Origin: a virus
Length of the DNA stretch: 53,992 bases
IMG/VR virus record: IMGVR_UViG_3300045107_000078
Coordinates: 1 to 53,992 of that record
Reading direction: 5' to 3' (one strand)
Shown: one piece after another, positions 14,224-22,024 of the stretch
How the letters are laid out: every line of letters starts with the position of its first letter
Position numbering within the stretch: the stretch's first letter is position 1
Notes under the pieces: generated by a model
What the model was told of the DNA's origin: nothing
What the model saw: the letters and a program-made list of their open reading frames with translations, nothing else
Databases searched by the model: none
Translations under genes and position numbers: made by a program

Positions 14224-14576
14224 ACGTACTGGCGGATGCGACCGGCAACGATACGGCTGTAGAAGTCGTCGGTCCGTTTGCGGGCAGCGATGATTTCGAC
14301 GCCGCCTCGGATGTAGCGGAAAACCATACGGATTTCGCAATCGCAAGTGTGGCGCATCTCCTTGCTGGGCTTCCAGCGGAAGTAACCTGGCATGGATTCG
14401 AGTTCCACAATGTCGTCGAACTTGATGTTACCCAGCGCAATACGCTTGGCCGCTTTCAGCACCTCAGTGGCCTGGGGGACCGTGAGGGTAGGGGTGTCCT
14501 GTTCGTCTACCACATTGAGGATGGACAGACGGCAGCTATTGTCGAGTTGGATGCTCTTGACCGAGAAGTTGGGCAT
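14217..14576 (-). CDS. Hypothetical protein, 119 aa
   Basis: Unknown, with a strand-rich N-terminus, a helix (PQATEVLKAAKRIALGN) and a C-terminal MVFRYIRGGVEIIAARKR strand-turn-strand that loosely recalls RelE-type toxins; the similarity is too weak to name it. ATG 14576 follows a modest CGAGG. The C-terminal codons form one arm of the terminator that follows. Confidence 0.65.
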   Translation of the reverse strand: MPNFSVKSIQLDNSCRLSILNVVDEQDTPTLTVPQATEVLKAAKRIALGNIKFDDIVELESMPGYFRWKPSKEMRHTCDCEIRMVFRYIRGGVEIIAARKRTDDFYSRIVAGRIRQYVR

Positions 14577-14587
14577 GATAGACCTCG

Positions 14588-15028
14588 TTAGTTGGCCCAC
14601 GCTGGGGCGTCTTCGTCGCGGTAGAAAGTGGCGGGTGGCGGTTCCTGGCTGACAATACGGCGAACCGGTTCTGGCTGGCGCTGGGGGACCTGTTCGGTCC
14701 CCAGCGAAGGATATGCTGGCAGCAGTTCGCCGTTCTCGACGTAATGGGTCACGCCAAACAGCTTGCCGATGTACTTGCCAGCCACGATGTTGCCATCGAC
14801 GACCATCACCTCCAGGCCCAGGCGATGCGCTTCGTTGCACACCTTGACGGTGTTGAGCACAACGCGGTCCTCTGAGGCCATGGCCTCGTCGATGCTGATG
14901 TAGCCATCGGGAATCTGGTTCGCCTTCTTGCGATACTGCGGGCGCACCTTCTTCTCAATGACGATGGGGTTGAAGCGATGCCAGAGCACCGCCGCGACGA
15001 AAAGAACGAAGAACAGTCCGGTAAGCAC
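14588..15028 (-). CDS. Membrane-anchored protein, 146 aa
   Basis: An N-terminal transmembrane helix (LTGLFFVLFVAAVLW, residues 2-16) followed by a basic stretch, a soluble mixed domain (residues 35-105) and a Pro-rich C-terminus. Positive charge after the helix suggests a cytoplasmic soluble part. A one-mismatch palindrome lies inside the coding region (14661-14672). Function unknown. Confidence 0.7.
   Translation of the reverse strand: MLTGLFFVLFVAAVLWHRFNPIVIEKKVRPQYRKKANQIPDGYISIDEAMASEDRVVLNTVKVCNEAHRLGLEVMVVDGNIVAGKYIGKLFGVTHYVENGELLPAYPSLGTEQVPQRQPEPVRRIVSQEPPPATFYRDEDAPAWAN
14661..14672. promoter_or_regulatory. Palindrome copy, one mismatch
   Basis: CGAACCGGTTCT, inside the 14588-15028 gene, 85 bp upstream of the start at 14576. 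Confidence 0.5.
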
Positions 15029-15059
15029 GATTGACCTCCGTGCAAGCTAAAAAGGACAA

Positions 15060-15084
15060 ATAAAAACCCCTCTTTCCAGAGGGG
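15060..15084 (-). terminator. Rho-independent terminator
   Basis: CCCCTCT (15067-15073) pairs with AGAGGGG (15078-15084), with a 4-base loop. On the minus strand the stem runs into GGTTTTTATTTG. It ends the operon containing the 15111-15398 gene. Confidence 0.85.
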
Positions 15085-15110
15085 CTTTGATTTGCACTAT
15101 TTAGTTGTGA

Positions 15111-15398
15111 TTACTGGAGCACGGGCTGGGGCATGAACATCTCATTGAAGGCGAAGAGACCAGCTTCTGCGGTTGCGAACAGGGCCTTGCTGGTGGATAG
15201 GCCATGATGCTTGGCATAGGCCATCGCACCTTCCCGTATCAACCTGCTGATTTCCCTCACATCCCCATCCTGTGCTATAAGCACATGCGCTGCTTGTACC
15301 TCAGTGCTACCAGGCATATCCCTGTGCAGTAGGTCTGTCAGTGGTACACCATCTGGTAGTGTGGTGTATTCAAGCAATGCCCTTTTGAAAGACAACAT
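15111..15398 (-). CDS. Hypothetical protein, 95 aa
   Basis: Mostly helical small protein (EVQAAHVLIAQDGDVREISRLIREGAM), unknown. ATG 15398 has AAGGAGG about 5 nt upstream; an upstream in-frame ATG lacks this. Codon use is more AT-rich than in most of this region (runs such as TATGTTGTC, CCATCTGGTAGTGTGG). Confidence 0.7.
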   Translation of the reverse strand: MLSFKRALLEYTTLPDGVPLTDLLHRDMPGSTEVQAAHVLIAQDGDVREISRLIREGAMAYAKHHGLSTSKALFATAEAGLFAFNEMFMPQPVLQ

Positions 15399-15450
15399 AT
15401 TCCTCCTTGATAGTGTAGGGTAGGGTGATTGCACCCTACCCACACAAGGA

Positions 15451-15774
15451 TTATATGTCTCTTTTCAGTTGCAGAGCTACGTTGTAGGATACAGTGAGTT
15501 CTTCCAGCACAGTCTGACGTAGCAGCGTCATTTCTGCCCAATCATGCGAGAGAGCAGCCTTCTGTGCCTTGGACGTAGCCTGCTGTGCAGCAATGCGCAG
15601 TTCTTCCTCTTCCTCAGTGGGTGAGGACAGAATAGCCTTCATGTCCTGCACCCACTCGATGTACAGTGCAATGCGACCCTGCTTCTCAGCAAAGCCAATC
15701 GAACTGTCCTTAGCGAGGATGTAAAACTGAGCAATGTTCCTGCGAACTGAAATGAGATAGGTAATTTGAGGCAC
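15451..15774 (-). CDS. Hypothetical helical protein, 107 aa
   Basis: Almost entirely helical, probably coiled in the middle (SSPTEEEEELRIAAQQATSK). Starts with GTG at 15774 behind GAAAGGAGA. A perfect palindrome lies about 86 bp upstream (15860-15871). Function unknown. Confidence 0.7.
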   Translation of the reverse strand: MPQITYLISVRRNIAQFYILAKDSSIGFAEKQGRIALYIEWVQDMKAILSSPTEEEEELRIAAQQATSKAQKAALSHDWAEMTLLRQTVLEELTVSYNVALQLKRDI

Positions 15775-15859
15775 GGTATTCTCCTTTCTGTGCCTACGGG
15801 CTGCTTATTCAGCCCACAGAGAGAGCAAGCACAGGGCTTGCTACCTCTAAGGGATAATA

Positions 15860-15871
15860 AGAACCGGTTCT
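15860..15871. promoter_or_regulatory. Palindromic operator AGAACCGGTTCT
   Basis: Perfect copy at the stop of the 15871-16242 gene, 86 bp upstream of the GTG at 15774. Confidence 0.85.
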
Positions 15872-16242
15872 CAGCGAAGACCTACACTGGCAGCAACACG
15901 GTCATTGCGCTGTGCAGTACGTAGCTGACCACGACCATGCACACCAACCCAAGCGTAGATAGCAGCTTCAATGTCACGCTGCTGATTGGTCTTGAGACCC
16001 ATCCGCTTGGCAACAGGCAGAGCCAATTTCGCTGCATCAGCGACGGTATGCACCTTGTCGATGTTGTGGTGGATAATGGCGATCATCCAGCCGTTCTCAG
16101 CCTCAATGCCACAATCGTTGAACACATCAGCGATGATGTCCCGAATCATTGCAGCCTTGAGGTTCGGTGCTTCGTACTCCTCGGACAGTGAGCGGATGGT
16201 GCTGGTAGCGTACTCATTGGACAGCAGTTTGTAGGTAGCCAT
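15871..16242 (-). CDS. Hypothetical protein, 123 aa
   Basis: Unknown helical protein with a basic C-terminus (RTAQRNDRVAASVGLR). ATG 16242 has AGGAG upstream. The last base of its TGA stop is the first base after a perfect palindrome, the same stop/operator juxtaposition as at 5691. A hairpin with a one-mismatch palindrome (16301-16324) precedes it. Confidence 0.7.
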   Translation of the reverse strand: MATYKLLSNEYATSTIRSLSEEYEAPNLKAAMIRDIIADVFNDCGIEAENGWMIAIIHHNIDKVHTVADAAKLALPVAKRMGLKTNQQRDIEAAIYAWVGVHGRGQLRTAQRNDRVAASVGLR

Positions 16243-16300
16243 GTTGAGAAATCTCCTGTGAGTGAAAAGAAAATAAAGAAGCGAAATTGCTTCCATTCCT

Positions 16301-16324
16301 GCCAGAACAAGAACCCGTTCTGGC
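16301..16324 (-). other. Hairpin containing a near-palindrome
   Basis: GCCAGAAC (16301-16308) pairs with GTTCTGGC (16317-16324), with the one-mismatch palindrome 16310-16321 overlapping loop and right arm. It lies between two minus-strand genes. No T-run follows on either strand. Confidence 0.5.
16310..16321. promoter_or_regulatory. Palindrome copy, one mismatch
   Basis: AGAACCCGTTCT in a hairpin, 68 bp upstream of the start at 16242. Confidence 0.6.
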
Positions 16325-16338
16325 AAGTAGCAAGCAAA

Positions 16339-16623
16339 TTAACCCTTGTAAGCACGAATGAATTCCAGCGCGTAGCTTTTATCTGCGCACCCTGCCAATT
16401 CCATCGCTGCAATATGAGCCTGATTGCGCTCACAGCAGTTGTTCATGACATACATGGTCTTGGCGCTGGCCTTCTCGTCGTTGGCCTTGAAGCAGGACGA
16501 AACGGTGTTGTACGCCAGGAACAGTTCGTGCATGCTGTTGCCGGTATAGGCAGCAATGTTCTCCAGGCAGGCGTACACTTCGGCGGCGAACTCGACGTTG
16601 CTGTTGTTGGTGGTTGCGAACAT
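16339..16623 (-). CDS. Hypothetical protein, 94 aa
   Basis: First gene of the leftward region. Helical, Asn- and Cys-containing (C19, then two adjacent Cys in NNCCERN, and a C-terminal Cys). ATG 16623 follows GAGGAGA at about 8 nt. A terminator-like hairpin (16659-16678) sits in its leader. Function unknown; early position next to the divergent control region. Confidence 0.7.
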   Translation of the reverse strand: MFATTNNSNVEFAAEVYACLENIAAYTGNSMHELFLAYNTVSSCFKANDEKASAKTMYVMNNCCERNQAHIAAMELAGCADKSYALEFIRAYKG

Positions 16624-16654
16624 GATTAAGGTCTCCTCGTGAGAAAATAGAATC

Positions 16655-16678
16655 AAAAAGCCCGCGAAATTGCGGGCC
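16655..16678 (-). terminator. Terminator-like leader hairpin
   Basis: GCCCGC / GCGGGC stem with a 6-base loop, followed on the minus strand by TTTTTGATTC. It stands upstream, not downstream, of the first leftward gene, so it could be an attenuator or antitermination target in the leader. Confidence 0.7.
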
Positions 16679-16679
16679 T

Positions 16680-16857
16680 GAGAGAGAGGGGGCAGGTTCA
16701 CTTTCCACACTCTCAAATCTCACTATAGAAGGGGTCTCTCACGAGAGGGGGTCTAAAAGTCGCCGGAACTGCACTTCTGAATTAGTTATGAATAAACAAA
16801 CCATCAACAAAGCGTAAGAACTCTATGCTATAATGTGAGGGACACAAGGAGCGTCCA
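16680..16857. promoter_or_regulatory. Divergent control region
   Basis: AT-rich gap between the leftward and rightward gene blocks. It contains the rightward extended -10 promoter (16829-16834), a possible weak leftward promoter, and an imperfect inverted repeat CTCTCacGAGAG near 16737. No copy of the 12-bp palindrome is present here, which sets it apart from most other gene starts. Confidence 0.55.
16829..16834 (+). promoter_or_regulatory. Extended -10 promoter of rightward block
   Basis: TGCTATAAT on the plus strand, a perfect -10 with TGn extension; the -35 region is poor. The start site would be near 16841, ahead of an AAGGAG and the ATG at 16858. Confidence 0.7.
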
Positions 16858-17049
16858 ATGGGTCCATTGATATGGGTAGCAGTCATTGGCGGTCTGGCGG
16901 GGTGGTTTGTACTCACCGTCGCAATCAGCTTTGTGGCGGAACGGGTGCTGCGCATCCCGCATGAGCGGAACTGGCGACCATCGCAACTCTTATCCGCTGC
17001 TGCCGTCTTCGTCTGGCTGGCCTACCAACTCATCACCCGTAAGCCATAA
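16858..17049 (+). CDS. Small membrane protein, 63 aa
   Basis: Two predicted transmembrane helices (residues 4-26 and about 44-60) joined by a basic loop (RVLRIPHERNWRPSQ). ATG follows AAGGAG. First gene of the rightward block, ahead of the packaging genes. Function unknown; not an obvious holin, which is encoded later. Confidence 0.7.
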   Translation: MGPLIWVAVIGGLAGWFVLTVAISFVAERVLRIPHERNWRPSQLLSAAAVFVWLAYQLITRKP

Positions 17050-17102
17050 CGCCCTGGCACTGAGGTTCTGGTGCCGGTGTCAAAGACAATCTCCATCGTA
17101 TA

Positions 17103-17114
17103 AGAACCGGTTCT
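17103..17114. promoter_or_regulatory. Palindromic operator AGAACCGGTTCT
   Basis: Perfect copy overlapping a possible -10 (TATAAG, 17099-17104), 18 bp upstream of the HTH-phosphoesterase start. Confidence 0.85.
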
Positions 17115-17132
17115 CTCAAAAAGGGGCCAATC

Positions 17133-18269
17133 TTGCCTTCCGATGCAGAATTACTTGCAGCCTACCGCGAGGGGAAAGCCAGGGGGCTGACCCGCCGCCA
17201 ACTGGCCGATCAACTCGGCCTCTCTCCGAAGTCTGTGAATGGTCGTATCAACCGCGCCGCCCGCATTGAGGCAGAGCACCTGCGCACCGAGAATGAAGAA
17301 CTCCGGTCGCTCCTGGCGCAGATGGATGCGGATATGTACGAACCATCCGCGAAAGACATCAACGACTGGCAGAAGTGGGAAGACTTCATCAACCACAAAG
17401 CCAACACCGATGGCACACTCACCATCCTCCAGTGGCCGGACATGCACAAGCCGGACGAGGATATGCAGGTGGAAGAACTCGGCCTCCAGATGGCTGACGT
17501 GCTCCAGCCGGATATGCACCTCTGGAACGGCGATCTGTTCGACTTCGACATCCTCTCGCTCAAGTTCCCGCGCTCCCACAACCGTCGCCGGCGGGACGCC
17601 TTCCGCGAAGTACGCCGTCCCTGGATGCGGCTGCTCGACCGCCTCGACGACATCACACCCGACAGTAAAAAGGTCGTCACCGGCGGGAATCACTGCCGGA
17701 TTCGGGTGCAGACGTTGGCGAATGCCAATCCCATGAACGGGGACAGCCTCATTGAGGACTTCCTCGACGTGGTACGTCAGGATGGCAGGGTCTGGTGGCC
17801 TGGTTGGTTCGACGAACTGTTCATCGGGCCGCTCCACATCCAGCATGGCGACCGGACTGGCAAGAACGCGGCCAAACTCAGCATCACAGACGTGGGTGGC
17901 ACCATGTCCAACGCGGCCTCGCATACCCATTTCCCCAGCTGGTACATCAACACCGCCTATGCCAAGAATGACGACAACCTGCTGGTGCCGGACCGGTACT
18001 ACGTCGAAAGCGTCATCACGCCCTGCATGTGCCACATCTATCCGCACTACGCCCAGGACAAGCAAAAATCGAAGTGGGTCAACGGCATGACCGTTATCCA
18101 CATCAACCTGCGCGACCGCGACGTGCATTTCCAGAATCGCATTTTCCATAAGCGCAAGGACGGCTCCCTGGCAGTGTCGTTCGGTGAGCACTTCCTGGTG
18201 CAGCCGCCACTGTCCAAAAGCGTCTACATCCCATACAATCAGAGAACCGGTTCTCGACTGGCCGGATAA
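17133..18269 (+). CDS. HTH-metallophosphoesterase, 378 aa
   Basis: Residues 15-45 form a helix-turn-helix (GLTRRQLADQLGLSPKSVNG), followed by a short coiled coil. From about 95 on it is a calcineurin-like phosphoesterase: D103-x-H105, GD (133-134), GGNH (184-187), H235/H238 and SHTHF (H264, H266) form the dinuclear metal site. The HTH and place next to the large terminase suggest it may act in the packaging locus. Start TTG 17133 behind AAGGGG is the likeliest. The C-terminal codons cross the palindrome at 18243-18254. Confidence 0.8.
   Translation: MPSDAELLAAYREGKARGLTRRQLADQLGLSPKSVNGRINRAARIEAEHLRTENEELRSLLAQMDADMYEPSAKDINDWQKWEDFINHKANTDGTLTILQWPDMHKPDEDMQVEELGLQMADVLQPDMHLWNGDLFDFDILSLKFPRSHNRRRRDAFREVRRPWMRLLDRLDDITPDSKKVVTGGNHCRIRVQTLANANPMNGDSLIEDFLDVVRQDGRVWWPGWFDELFIGPLHIQHGDRTGKNAAKLSITDVGGTMSNAASHTHFPSWYINTAYAKNDDNLLVPDRYYVESVITPCMCHIYPHYAQDKQKSKWVNGMTVIHINLRDRDVHFQNRIFHKRKDGSLAVSFGEHFLVQPPLSKSVYIPYNQRTGSRLAG
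18243..18254. promoter_or_regulatory. Palindromic operator AGAACCGGTTCT
   Basis: Perfect copy in the last codons of the phosphoesterase gene, 89 bp upstream of the 18344 gene. Confidence 0.85.
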
Positions 18270-18290
18270 GGGCCAAAAAGAGACCAGTCG

Positions 18291-18310
18291 GTGATAAACT
18301 GTATTATCAC
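18291..18310. other. Inverted repeat GTGATAA-n6-TTATCAC
   Basis: Perfect 7-bp arms separated by six bases in the leader of the 18344 gene. It differs from the 12-bp palindrome and could be a separate operator or an RNA stem. Directly before it, CGACTGG (18254-18260) and CCAGTCG (18284-18290) also form an inverted repeat. Confidence 0.4.
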
Positions 18311-18343
18311 AAGTAATTTCTCAGTAAGAAGAGGAGACAGAAA

Positions 18344-18544
18344 ATGCCCGATGAAGTGGCCGTTGTGAAGCCTGAGAACCCCAATTATGAGCGGTTCCGG
18401 AGCAAATGGCAGAAGGAACAGGGGTCGTTCGAGATTGACGGCTCTCTGTGGCAGGCGGTTGCGGATGGCGACCACTACAACTTTGTTCGCATTGGGGGTT
18501 CGTCGCTGGGTGACACCTACACCAATCATTCGTTCGGCGGGTAA
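18344..18544 (+). CDS. Hypothetical protein, 66 aa
   Basis: Small protein immediately upstream of the terminase, starting at ATG 18344 behind GAGGAGA. A charged start (NYERFRSKWQKEQ) is followed by strands (DGSLWQAVADGDHYNFVRIG). Position suggests a packaging accessory, but it is too short and lacks an HTH to be called a small terminase. Confidence 0.65.
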   Translation: MPDEVAVVKPENPNYERFRSKWQKEQGSFEIDGSLWQAVADGDHYNFVRIGGSSLGDTYTNHSFGG

Positions 18545-18546
18545 TC

Positions 18547-20274
18547 ATGGCCCCGCGCATCGGACGTTATAAACTCACCAAAGGCGACCGCGAGTTATTC
18601 GCCCTGGCTGAGACAGACCCCAACGCTTTCACGGACTGGTATTTCCGAGGGGACAATACCGGTACGTGGGCGCTGCCCGATGCCAAAGACAGTCGTGTTC
18701 AGGCGCTGTACAAGCAGCTGTATAAGGTATGGGAGACGGACGGCGAACCGGACGTGTTCCAATACGAGTGGCGGCATGGAGAGCATCAGTGCCGCGTCGT
18801 CTGGAAGCCTGGGAGTGATGAACCGGCCTTCCACATTCATCATGGCTGGCTGTTTCAGGGATGGCAGCTGGATTTCCGTCTGGCGCCGCAGAAGACCAAA
18901 ATTCTCATCGGTGGCTTCGGCGGGGGTAAGACCATCACTGGCATTGTCGATGTGCTGATCGACGCGGCCACGCTTCCTGGCTACCGTGCGCTGTGTCTGG
19001 CCCCCTACTCCGAGCAGGCCAAGGAGATGTGGGTAAAGGCGAAGGACCTGATGGAGGGGACGCTCTACAAGGACCGGTTCCTCATCAGCATCCGTGAACG
19101 GCCTTACCCGCAGATCGTGATTGGCAACGACTACGTGGGCGAGAACATCATCAACTTCTACTCCATCCTCGATGATGTGCAGAAGATTCTGACGCTGGAA
19201 GCAGACTGCGCACTCATCGACCAGACGGAGCGGCTGACCGATATTCCGGACGCCCGCCGTGTCATTTCCAGCCGTCTGCGCGGCAGCTATCGCGGTCGTG
19301 AGCGCAAGGGTCAGGTGGTCTGGATTGGCAACCCGTATGACAACCCCGATATGTGGGACATGGCGGACCAGGCCGAAGAAGAACCGGAGCATATCTACTT
19401 CCATCGGGTCTCCAGCTACGACAATGAGGCATTGAGCGAGGAGCAGCTGGAACGGTACAAACGCGACGTGGGCAACGATAAGGCCAGCGAGGACACGTTC
19501 CTCAAGGGCTTCCGGCCCATCGGCAATGGCGAACACTTCCCCGCTTCCAGCGTGGAGAAGTGCCACTCACTGCTTCTCGATGATCTGATGAAGTCCCACC
19601 TGCTGAACGAGACCCCTGGCTACCGCGTCATTGAGGCGCCGCGCATCGGGATTGTGAAGTGGGAGATGCCGCCGCAGCCGGACAACAAGTACCTGGTCAT
19701 TGCCGACCCTGGCTGGGGCAACCCGCCGAAGCGTAACGCAGCGGTCATTGGCGTGTGGGACATCAGCTATTTCCCGCAGCAACCCGCGCAGCTTACCGCT
19801 TTTAGCTGGGTCTTCGGCAACAACAGTCCGGACCCCTGGATGCAGCAGTTCTACGACTATGTGCAGTTGTACAAGGCGCAGGGCCGCGCTGCGTATGACG
19901 CAACCGGTTTGCAATCGGGGTATGAACGGTGGGTCGAAATTTTCCAGCGCATCCTCAGCGAGGGGCTGAAGATGGGTGGCGCGAACAAGTACATGCATCT
20001 GAACGCCACCAAAATCCTGATGAGCAGAGGTCTGGTCAATTTCCCGACCATCCCAGGCTGGATTTCGCAGATGGCGAAGTACCAGCTGCCGGATGACAAC
20101 CTCGATACCGACATCGTTTCGATGCTGATGATGACCTGCGGCTGGTTGGAGCGCGTCTTCTACTACTCCATCCATGAGAATAAGACCAAGCGGAAGCAGC
20201 ACAGCAAGCATCATGTTCATGAAGGCAGAGCCGTAGCGCGAGGAGCAGATCGACATGGCGGACATCGGCGTTAA
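18547..20274 (+). CDS. terL: Terminase large subunit, 575 aa
   Basis: The ATP-driven motor and nuclease that packages DNA into the prohead. The ATPase domain has Walker A GGFGGGKT (122-129) and a Walker B-type ALIDQTE (221-227). The C-terminal RNase H-like nuclease shows its acidic residues at ADPGWGN (D386), YDATG (D450) and DTDIVS near 528. Length is normal for the family. It starts 2 bp after the previous stop and overlaps the next gene by 20 bp. Confidence 0.93.
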   Translation: MAPRIGRYKLTKGDRELFALAETDPNAFTDWYFRGDNTGTWALPDAKDSRVQALYKQLYKVWETDGEPDVFQYEWRHGEHQCRVVWKPGSDEPAFHIHHGWLFQGWQLDFRLAPQKTKILIGGFGGGKTITGIVDVLIDAATLPGYRALCLAPYSEQAKEMWVKAKDLMEGTLYKDRFLISIRERPYPQIVIGNDYVGENIINFYSILDDVQKILTLEADCALIDQTERLTDIPDARRVISSRLRGSYRGRERKGQVVWIGNPYDNPDMWDMADQAEEEPEHIYFHRVSSYDNEALSEEQLERYKRDVGNDKASEDTFLKGFRPIGNGEHFPASSVEKCHSLLLDDLMKSHLLNETPGYRVIEAPRIGIVKWEMPPQPDNKYLVIADPGWGNPPKRNAAVIGVWDISYFPQQPAQLTAFSWVFGNNSPDPWMQQFYDYVQLYKAQGRAAYDATGLQSGYERWVEIFQRILSEGLKMGGANKYMHLNATKILMSRGLVNFPTIPGWISQMAKYQLPDDNLDTDIVSMLMMTCGWLERVFYYSIHENKTKRKQHSKHHVHEGRAVARGADRHGGHRR

Positions 20275-20491
20275 GGTCAAAATGGCCCGCATTCGGGTCC
20301 GTTTGTGGCTGCATGAACGGTCTTTTGCATTGAGAAAGTGGCTGGGCAAGGTGTTGACCAAAGTGGGACTGCACCTGATTCGGCTGGCCGGCAGGGTCAG
20401 TCCGGAGCCTGAGCCGGTGCCGCAGAGTCGGCACGCCTATCGTCCGGCCAGTCGTCACGGCTGGCATGGTTCTTCAAGGAGAGGTAGATGA
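20255..20491 (+). CDS. Small basic protein, 78 aa
   Basis: Very basic protein, an amphipathic helical region (RVRLWLHERSFALRKWLGKV) then a Pro/Arg tail. ATG 20255 follows GGAG and overlaps the terminase end; the stop overlaps the lysin start (ATGA). The coupled position supports a real gene. Function unknown; the helix could touch membrane or nucleic acid. Confidence 0.55.
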   Translation: MADIGVKVKMARIRVRLWLHERSFALRKWLGKVLTKVGLHLIRLAGRVSPEPEPVPQSRHAYRPASRHGWHGSSRRGR

Positions 20492-21987
20492 AAAAGGTTC
20501 TCATTCAGGGGTATAACTGCCGCGAGGCAGGCAATTTCGACGAGAAAACCGTCTTCGCACATGCCATGCGCCTGGGCGTATCCGGCATGATGTTTGTCGA
20601 TCTGGACACTGCATGGCGCTTCAAACAGCAGTTTCCAGTGGCGCGGGTTCACTATCGCTGCATGGGCGAGGAAGGTCACGTTCCGACCTCGATTGCGCCA
20701 GCGGACTGGCTCAAAATTCAGCTGCGAAAGCTGGATGAGCGCGGGATTCCACACGATGCACTGATACTGCATCCGACCAATGAACCGCTGCTGTCTGCCC
20801 CGCTCATTGCGTGGTATGAGGGTCTGACAGCACTCACACTGGCGATGCCGGAAAGCACACGGCCAATCATCGGCATGTTCGACTTCGCCGTTGGCAACCC
20901 GCATCAGGATGATTGGGTGAAGCTGCATAACCTTCTGGACATCGCCACCAAGCACCCAAAATGGTTCTCGATCAGCCTGCACGAATACTGCGCAGGCGTC
21001 TGGACCAGCGGCGTCAATGATGCCCAGCCTGGGAATTACATCACCGACCCGACCAAGTGGGCAACCATGAAGGCCAATGGCAACTGCTGGCACATGGGCC
21101 GCTGGCGCTGGGGCGCAGCCTACTGCGACCGCACCTTCCAGGCCATGCCGGTCTTTGACATCACCGAATGCGGGTTCGACGACATCCCTGATGTGCATGC
21201 CTGGGAACAGGCGCTGCTGAAGGTGGGCGATACGGTTATCAGCGGCTGGCGCACCCTCGCCAATCAGTGGGCGCAGTGGTCATTGAAGGGCTGGAGCACA
21301 GAGCGGATGCTGCTGGAGCAGACCATCGCCTACAATGATGTGCTGTATGCCGATGATTACGTGGCTCCATCGGGTCGCGTCTATGTTTCACCGGTCGCGT
21401 CCACCTGTGGCTTCTCAATGGGCAGCTTTGGCGGCACGAAGCAGGAAAATAACTACCAACGCTGGCTCAATTACGACTACACCGGCGCTGGTGAATATCA
21501 GTCCGGATATGAAAGTTACGCTCAGGCAAGGAGAAATACGAACGTGGCTGTGGTTGTACCGCCCAACAAGGGCAAATCTATCTCGGTCTCCATCACTGGC
21601 AGCAGCTTCAATCTGCGAGTGGCAGAAGGTGTCAATGCGACCCGCATTGGTCTGGTTGGGCAAGGTGAAACTGTCACGCTCTATCCGGACACGCTGCGCA
21701 CGTCTGGTGGCTACAGCTGGTACTTCATTGAGCGCCCAGCGGCGCCATTAGGACAACCGACGCAGGGCTGGATTGCCTACGACCTGCCGATTGTTCCCCC
21801 TCCCCCACCACCTCCTGCGCCAGAGCCGCCCAAACCAACGTGGCGCGATAGTCTGGATAACCGCGAACTCAAGGAAGTCGAGTTCGCCACCCTGTACGCA
21901 TACCAGTTTGCGCACGGAACGTCAGGACATATCGAATACATGCTTATCGCAAAGTTGGCGAAGATGCTGGATAACCTTGCATCTTAA
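20488..21987 (+). CDS. Clan GH-A glycoside hydrolase with SH3-like domain, 499 aa
   Basis: Residues 1-330 read as a TIM-barrel glycosidase of clan GH-A: the acid/base motif TNEP (E99) on one strand, LHEY (H165, E166), and ITECGF with the likely nucleophile E227. A bacterial SH3-like domain follows (about 370-435: SSFNLRVAEG, then GWIAYDLP). Next come a run of seven prolines and a 60-residue C-terminus. Probably a cell-wall glycan hydrolase (endolysin or virion lysin). No signal peptide. Its place between terminase and portal is unusual. Substrate unknown. Confidence 0.75.
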   Translation: MKKVLIQGYNCREAGNFDEKTVFAHAMRLGVSGMMFVDLDTAWRFKQQFPVARVHYRCMGEEGHVPTSIAPADWLKIQLRKLDERGIPHDALILHPTNEPLLSAPLIAWYEGLTALTLAMPESTRPIIGMFDFAVGNPHQDDWVKLHNLLDIATKHPKWFSISLHEYCAGVWTSGVNDAQPGNYITDPTKWATMKANGNCWHMGRWRWGAAYCDRTFQAMPVFDITECGFDDIPDVHAWEQALLKVGDTVISGWRTLANQWAQWSLKGWSTERMLLEQTIAYNDVLYADDYVAPSGRVYVSPVASTCGFSMGSFGGTKQENNYQRWLNYDYTGAGEYQSGYESYAQARRNTNVAVVVPPNKGKSISVSITGSSFNLRVAEGVNATRIGLVGQGETVTLYPDTLRTSGGYSWYFIERPAAPLGQPTQGWIAYDLPIVPPPPPPPAPEPPKPTWRDSLDNRELKEVEFATLYAYQFAHGTSGHIEYMLIAKLAKMLDNLAS

Positions 21988-22006
21988 TGCTACCTTGTGA
22001 TATGCT
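21977..22006 (+). promoter_or_regulatory. Promoter ahead of portal gene
   Basis: TTGCAT (21977-21982), 18-bp spacer, TATGCT (22001-22006) with a TGn extension. The predicted start coincides with the perfect palindrome 22013-22024, a classic repressor position. The stop of the lysin gene lies within the promoter. Confidence 0.65.
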
Positions 22007-22012
22007 GTAACG

Positions 22013-22024
22013 AGAACCGGTTCT
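22013..22024. promoter_or_regulatory. Palindromic operator AGAACCGGTTCT
   Basis: Perfect copy at the predicted start site of the portal promoter. Confidence 0.9.

Noticed and set aside
14217-14576. RelE/ParE-type toxin
   Set aside because: The C-terminal strand pattern is suggestive, but conserved catalytic residues and a partner antitoxin are not identifiable.
16720-16745. CTCACTATAG followed by AAGGGG, resembling a T7 RNA polymerase promoter
   Set aside because: Only about ten core bases match, the upstream half of the promoter is absent, it occurs once, and no phage RNA polymerase gene is in the window.
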